Below, piece by piece: positions 60,997 through 64,000 of a stretch of 64,000 nt of DNA. Where the stretch lies: contig CACWZP010000016.1 in assembly GCA_902765395.1 (NCBI GenBank), positions 50,205 through 114,204 of the forward strand, in the 5' to 3' direction. Position numbers and translations under genes: made by a program. The first letter of the stretch is position 1. Every line of letters begins with the position of its first letter. The notes under the pieces are model-generated. The model had not been told where the DNA came from, searched no databases, and saw only the letters and a program-made list of their open reading frames with translations. The stretch comes from an uncultured Eubacteriales bacterium. Its GTDB lineage: Bacteria; Bacillota; Clostridia; Christensenellales; Aristaeellaceae.

Positions 60997-60998
60997 CG

Positions 60999-61132
60999 CA
61001 GTCATTCGACGGAATATAAAACAGTCATTCGACAGAATATAAAAGATCCTTCGACTCCGCTGCCGCTCCGCTCAGGATGACAGACGAAGCGCATGTCATT
61101 TTGAGCGAAGGCGCACCCGGAGTCGAAGAATC
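60999..61132. repeat. Tandem 23-bp repeat and GATCCTTCG inverted repeat
   Basis: cagtcattcgac followed by [g/a]gaatataaaa occurs twice in tandem (60999-61021 and 61022-61044). It is followed by an inverted repeat with a left arm starting gatccttcgactccg and ending aggatgaca, and a right arm from tgtcattttgagcg to gtcgaagaatc. The latter belongs with 48264-48338. Confidence 0.75.
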
Positions 61133-61164
61133 CGCATTTTATCCGATTGTCGCCGTCCCGGTCA

Positions 61165-62685
61165 TCAACCCGCCACGTTCAGCGTCACGGGCACGCGGGT
61201 GGTCAGCTGGGCCTCGCCCTTGTCGTCCACCACGGTGGTGACGGCCATGGCCTGGTAGGTGCCGGGCTCCAGGGGCTTGTCCAGGGTGATGCTGTCCAGC
61301 GTCTCGCCGGGCTTCACGTTGGTGAGGAACACGGTCTCGCCGTCGTCCAGCACCAGGCTCAGCAGGGCCACGTTGCCGGACAGGTCGCTGTTGGCGTACT
61401 GCCAGTTGGCGGTCACGCCGTCCTCGGCCACTTCGATGGCGTTGTTCACGGCGGTGGCGATGTGGGCCTCGCCGCTGGCGGGGTCGCGCTGCACGTGATA
61501 GGCCTCCACCTCGTCCAGGCTCTTCTCGTAGGTCGCCTGGGCGTCGGCCAGCTCGGTGCTCTTGGCCTCGGCGGCGGCCTCGGCGGCGGTGAGCTGCTCC
61601 TGCAGGTCGGCAAGCGCCTCGGCGTCGGTCTCGGCCTGCTCTCCCATGGCCTCGATCTGGGCGTTCAGGTCGTCGATGGTGGTCAGCTTCTCCACCAGCT
61701 CGCCGGACAGCTTCTCCACCTCGGCCTCGGCAGCCTCCAGCTGCGCCTGCACCTGGGCCACATCGCCTTCGGCTTCCGCGGTCTCCTCGGGCAGGACTTC
61801 CATCAGCTGCTGCTCGATGGCGTTCAGGGCCTCGACCTGCTCCTCGGCGGTCTTGGTGTCGTCCTTCATGACGGCTTCCACTTCCGCCTTCAGGGCCTCC
61901 GCGTCCACGGCGGCCACGGCCTCGGGCACCTCTTCCGCCGCCTGCAGCCCGCTCAGCTGCACCAGCTTGCCCTCCACGCTGGTCACCGCGGCAGTCAGGG
62001 CATCCTTTTCCTCTTCCTTGTCCGCGGCATTGGGCTCGGCTTCAGGCTTGGCTTCCGCTTCGGGCTCGGCTTCGGCACCGGCTTCGGCCTCCGGCTTGTC
62101 TTCCGCGCCGGGCTTGCCGGCGTTCAGCGCCTCGATGGCGGCATCCTTCTCGTTGACCGCGGTCTCCAGCTCGGCGATCTTCGCCGTGGCTTCCTCGGCG
62201 GCGGCCTTGAGCGTCTCGATATCGGCGTCCTTGGTCTGGACGGTGGTCTCCAGCTCGGCGATCTTCGCCGTGGCTTCCTCGGCGGAGGCCTTGAGCGTCT
62301 CGATGTCGGCGTCCTTGGTCTGGACGGCGGTCTCCAGCTCCGCCACCCGGCCGTTGGCGGCGTCCAGGTCGCCCTGCAGCTGCTCGGCGGCGGCCTTGCC
62401 GCTCTCCACCTCGCCGGTGAGGGTCTCCACGCTGGCCTGGGCCTCGGTCAGCTTGCCGCTGACGTCCTCATAGTCCGTGCGGGCGGTCTCCAGGTCCGCC
62501 TTGGTGGCGTCCAGGTCCGCCTGCAGGGCCGCGGAGTTCTCCTGTTCCTCGGTGAGCTGCGCCATGGTATCGGACAGGGTCGCCTTGCTGGCGTTCAGCT
62601 TGTTGTTGAAAAACAGTATGGCTGCGATGGCCAGCACCAGCAGCACCAACAGCACGATCTGCCAGATTTTGCTTTTGGAATTCAT
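61165..62685 (-). CDS. Membrane-anchored coiled-coil protein
   Basis: The 506-residue protein has one N-terminal membrane helix (about 8-26, WQIVLLVLLVLAIAAILFF). A long coiled coil (about 35-400) contains near-identical units A-E-L-E-T-x-V-Q-T-K-D-A-D-I-E-T-L-K repeated three times, and a Pro/Glu/Ala-rich gap (about 190-220). The C-terminal beta-like domain of about 95 residues reads ALLSLVLDDGETVFLTNVKPGE and PLEPGTYQAMAV. It presumably spans from membrane to wall and displays the C-terminal domain. Its function is unknown. Confidence 0.65.
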   Translation of the reverse strand: MNSKSKIWQIVLLVLLVLAIAAILFFNNKLNASKATLSDTMAQLTEEQENSAALQADLDATKADLETARTDYEDVSGKLTEAQASVETLTGEVESGKAAAEQLQGDLDAANGRVAELETAVQTKDADIETLKASAEEATAKIAELETTVQTKDADIETLKAAAEEATAKIAELETAVNEKDAAIEALNAGKPGAEDKPEAEAGAEAEPEAEAKPEAEPNAADKEEEKDALTAAVTSVEGKLVQLSGLQAAEEVPEAVAAVDAEALKAEVEAVMKDDTKTAEEQVEALNAIEQQLMEVLPEETAEAEGDVAQVQAQLEAAEAEVEKLSGELVEKLTTIDDLNAQIEAMGEQAETDAEALADLQEQLTAAEAAAEAKSTELADAQATYEKSLDEVEAYHVQRDPASGEAHIATAVNNAIEVAEDGVTANWQYANSDLSGNVALLSLVLDDGETVFLTNVKPGETLDSITLDKPLEPGTYQAMAVTTVVDDKGEAQLTTRVPVTLNVAG

Positions 62686-62778
62686 AGAACAGCCTCCCCG
62701 TAATGTTTTACATACTTCTAATCATATTATATCATGAAACGCCGCCCGTGAACAGCCCCCCGGACAACTTTTTCCGCG

Positions 62779-63852
62779 TCAATTCCCGTCGATGATCGCG
62801 CCGCCCAGGCAGACGCGGTCCTGATAGAACACCGCGGACTGGCCGGGGGTCACGGCGCGCTGGGCCACGGGAAATTCCATGTAGGCCCGGCCGCCCTTCA
62901 GCGTCAGCCGGCAGTCCTGCAGCGGCTGGCGGTGGCGCAGGCGCACCTGGCAATCATAGGTCGCGCCCTCCCCCGTCGGCGGATGCCCCGCCAGCCAGGT
63001 CAGATCGCTGCCGACGGCCTCGTGGCTGTAGAGCAGCGCCTCGTCCTCGCCCTGGTGCACCACCAGCACGTTGTTCTTCAAATCCTTCTTCACAACGAAC
63101 CAGCGCTGGCCGTTGCCGCCCCCGCCGATGCCCAGGCCCCGGCGCTGGCCGAGGGTATAGTACATCAGCCCGTCGTGGCGGCCCACCACCTTCCCGTCGG
63201 TGGTCACCATGTCCCCCGGCTGGGCCGGCAGGAAGCCGGACAGGAACTGCTTGAAGTTGCGCTCGCCGATGAAGCACACGCCGGTGGAGTCCTTCTTCTC
63301 GCTGACGGGAATGCCCGCGTCCCGGGCGATCTGGCGAATCTCGCCCTTCATCAGCCCGCCCACCGGGAACATGGCCTTCGACAGCGCCCGCTGGTCGATC
63401 ATATATAAGAAGTAGGTCTGGTCCTTGTTCTCGTCCGCCGCCCGCAGCAGCCGATACTCGCCGTCCACCCGGTCGATATTGGCGAAGTGGCCGGTGACCA
63501 GCTTTTGGGCGCCCAGCTCCTCGGCGAAGTCCAGGAACACGTTGAACTTGATCTCCCGGTTGCACAGCACGTCCGGGTTGGGCGTGCGGCCCTTCTTGTA
63601 CTCCTCCAGGAAGTGATCGAACACCCGCTCGCGGTACTGCCGGGCGAAGTTCACGGAGTAATAGGGGATGTCCAGGTGATCGCACACGGCGCGCACGTCG
63701 GCCCAGTCGGCCTCGCTGGTGCAGACGCCGTTTTCGTCCTTCTCCTCCCAGTTCTTCATGAACACGCCGATCACCTCGTGACCGGCCCGCTTCATCAGCA
63801 GCGCCGCCACCGAGCTGTCCACGCCGCCGGACATGCCAACCACCACGCGCAT
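62779..63852 (-). CDS. mnmA: tRNA-specific 2-thiouridylase MnmA
   Basis: The 357-residue protein starts with the PP-loop GMSGGVDSSVAALLMK. The two catalytic cysteines are in NPDVLCNREIKF and STGVCFIGER, and the segments ADENKDQTYFLY and LGQRRGLGI are conserved. It puts sulfur on U34 of tRNA-Lys, -Glu and -Gln. GAGGTG 6-7 nt upstream is the ribosome binding site, and it lies within the 85-bp tandem repeat. Confidence 0.96.
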   Translation of the reverse strand: MRVVVGMSGGVDSSVAALLMKRAGHEVIGVFMKNWEEKDENGVCTSEADWADVRAVCDHLDIPYYSVNFARQYRERVFDHFLEEYKKGRTPNPDVLCNREIKFNVFLDFAEELGAQKLVTGHFANIDRVDGEYRLLRAADENKDQTYFLYMIDQRALSKAMFPVGGLMKGEIRQIARDAGIPVSEKKDSTGVCFIGERNFKQFLSGFLPAQPGDMVTTDGKVVGRHDGLMYYTLGQRRGLGIGGGGNGQRWFVVKKDLKNNVLVVHQGEDEALLYSHEAVGSDLTWLAGHPPTGEGATYDCQVRLRHRQPLQDCRLTLKGGRAYMEFPVAQRAVTPGQSAVFYQDRVCLGGAIIDGN

Positions 63853-63858
63853 ATCGTC

Positions 63859-64000
63859 ACCTCACTATGATTTCCGGCGAAGCCCTGCGGCCTCCGCCGG
63901 ACCGCGCAACCGCTCGCTTCTCTCGCCGGTTCGCTAATCATGTACCTCACTATGATTTCCGGCGAAGCCCTGCGGCCTCCGCCGGACCGCGCAACCGCTC
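63859..64000. repeat. 85-bp tandem repeat upstream of mnmA
   Basis: The 57-bp block at 63859-63915 is repeated exactly at 63944-64000, giving a period of 85 bp. The window ends inside copy 2, so more units may follow. Each unit contains the ggcgaagccctgcggcctcc palindrome-like core. Read on the minus strand, a GTGAGGT ribosome-binding-like site leads to a short ORF from an ATG at 63941. Confidence 0.85.

Overview
The window looks like a chromosomal segment of a high-GC member of the Bacillota, probably class Clostridia. Grounds: sigma-A promoters with a 17-bp spacer, strong AGGAGG-type ribosome binding sites, the Gram-positive division cluster (divIVA, ylmH, yggT, sepF, yggS), rubredoxin and rubrerythrin, an indolepyruvate:ferredoxin oxidoreductase and a queT transporter. 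Most genes are on the minus strand. Naming a genus from this sequence alone would be guesswork.

Layout. 1-14.8 kb: the end of a YbaK-type editing protein, then cell-envelope and accessory genes (SH3/lysozyme-like secreted protein, GH127-type glycosidase, RlmL-type methyltransferase, peptidoglycan-binding protein, alpha/beta hydrolase, GPH sugar symporter, XRE regulators, a large L,D-transpeptidase). 14.9-21.6 kb: a minus-strand division and growth cluster reading hlyD-like, yggS, sepF, yggT, ylmH, divIVA, DUF5665, lspA, rluD. 21.7-26.3 kb: lgt, a low-molecular-weight phosphatase, metY behind a leader with its own small ORF, and a two-gene unit of an AlkZ-related protein and a methyltransferase. 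26.9-37.5 kb: rubredoxin, a nucleoside-type ABC importer without a binding protein, iorAB, a membrane-anchored peptidoglycan-binding protein and scpB. 38-44.7 kb: a SleB-like protein, gyrA, gyrB, tRNA-Arg(CCU), vanZ-like and rubrerythrin. 45-46.1 kb: one AT-richer gene of unknown function. 46.3-57.9 kb: ilvE, queT with a structured leader, secreted proteins of an unrecognised repeat family beside a tandem-HTH regulator, HtrA and rhomboid proteases. 57.9-63.9 kb: larC, larB, larE, a coiled-coil membrane protein and mnmA.

How genes work together. LspA and Lgt are both steps of lipoprotein maturation. SepF, DivIVA and YlmH/YggT serve septation and translation-linked growth. LarE, LarB and LarC make the nickel-pincer cofactor, although no racemase is in view. 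Many secreted proteins carry SH3 or peptidoglycan-binding modules, which points to active wall remodelling.

The intergenic DNA is unusually structured. It holds several dispersed palindromic repeat families, multi-hairpin elements (37.55-37.79 kb and 41.09-41.25 kb), an 85-bp tandem repeat at the right edge, and period-7 arrays that begin at or just before the stop codons of at least five genes. The most interesting regulatory candidates are the metY leader ORF with an overlapping hairpin and the queT leader, in which a 13-nt segment is perfectly complementary to the ribosome binding site.
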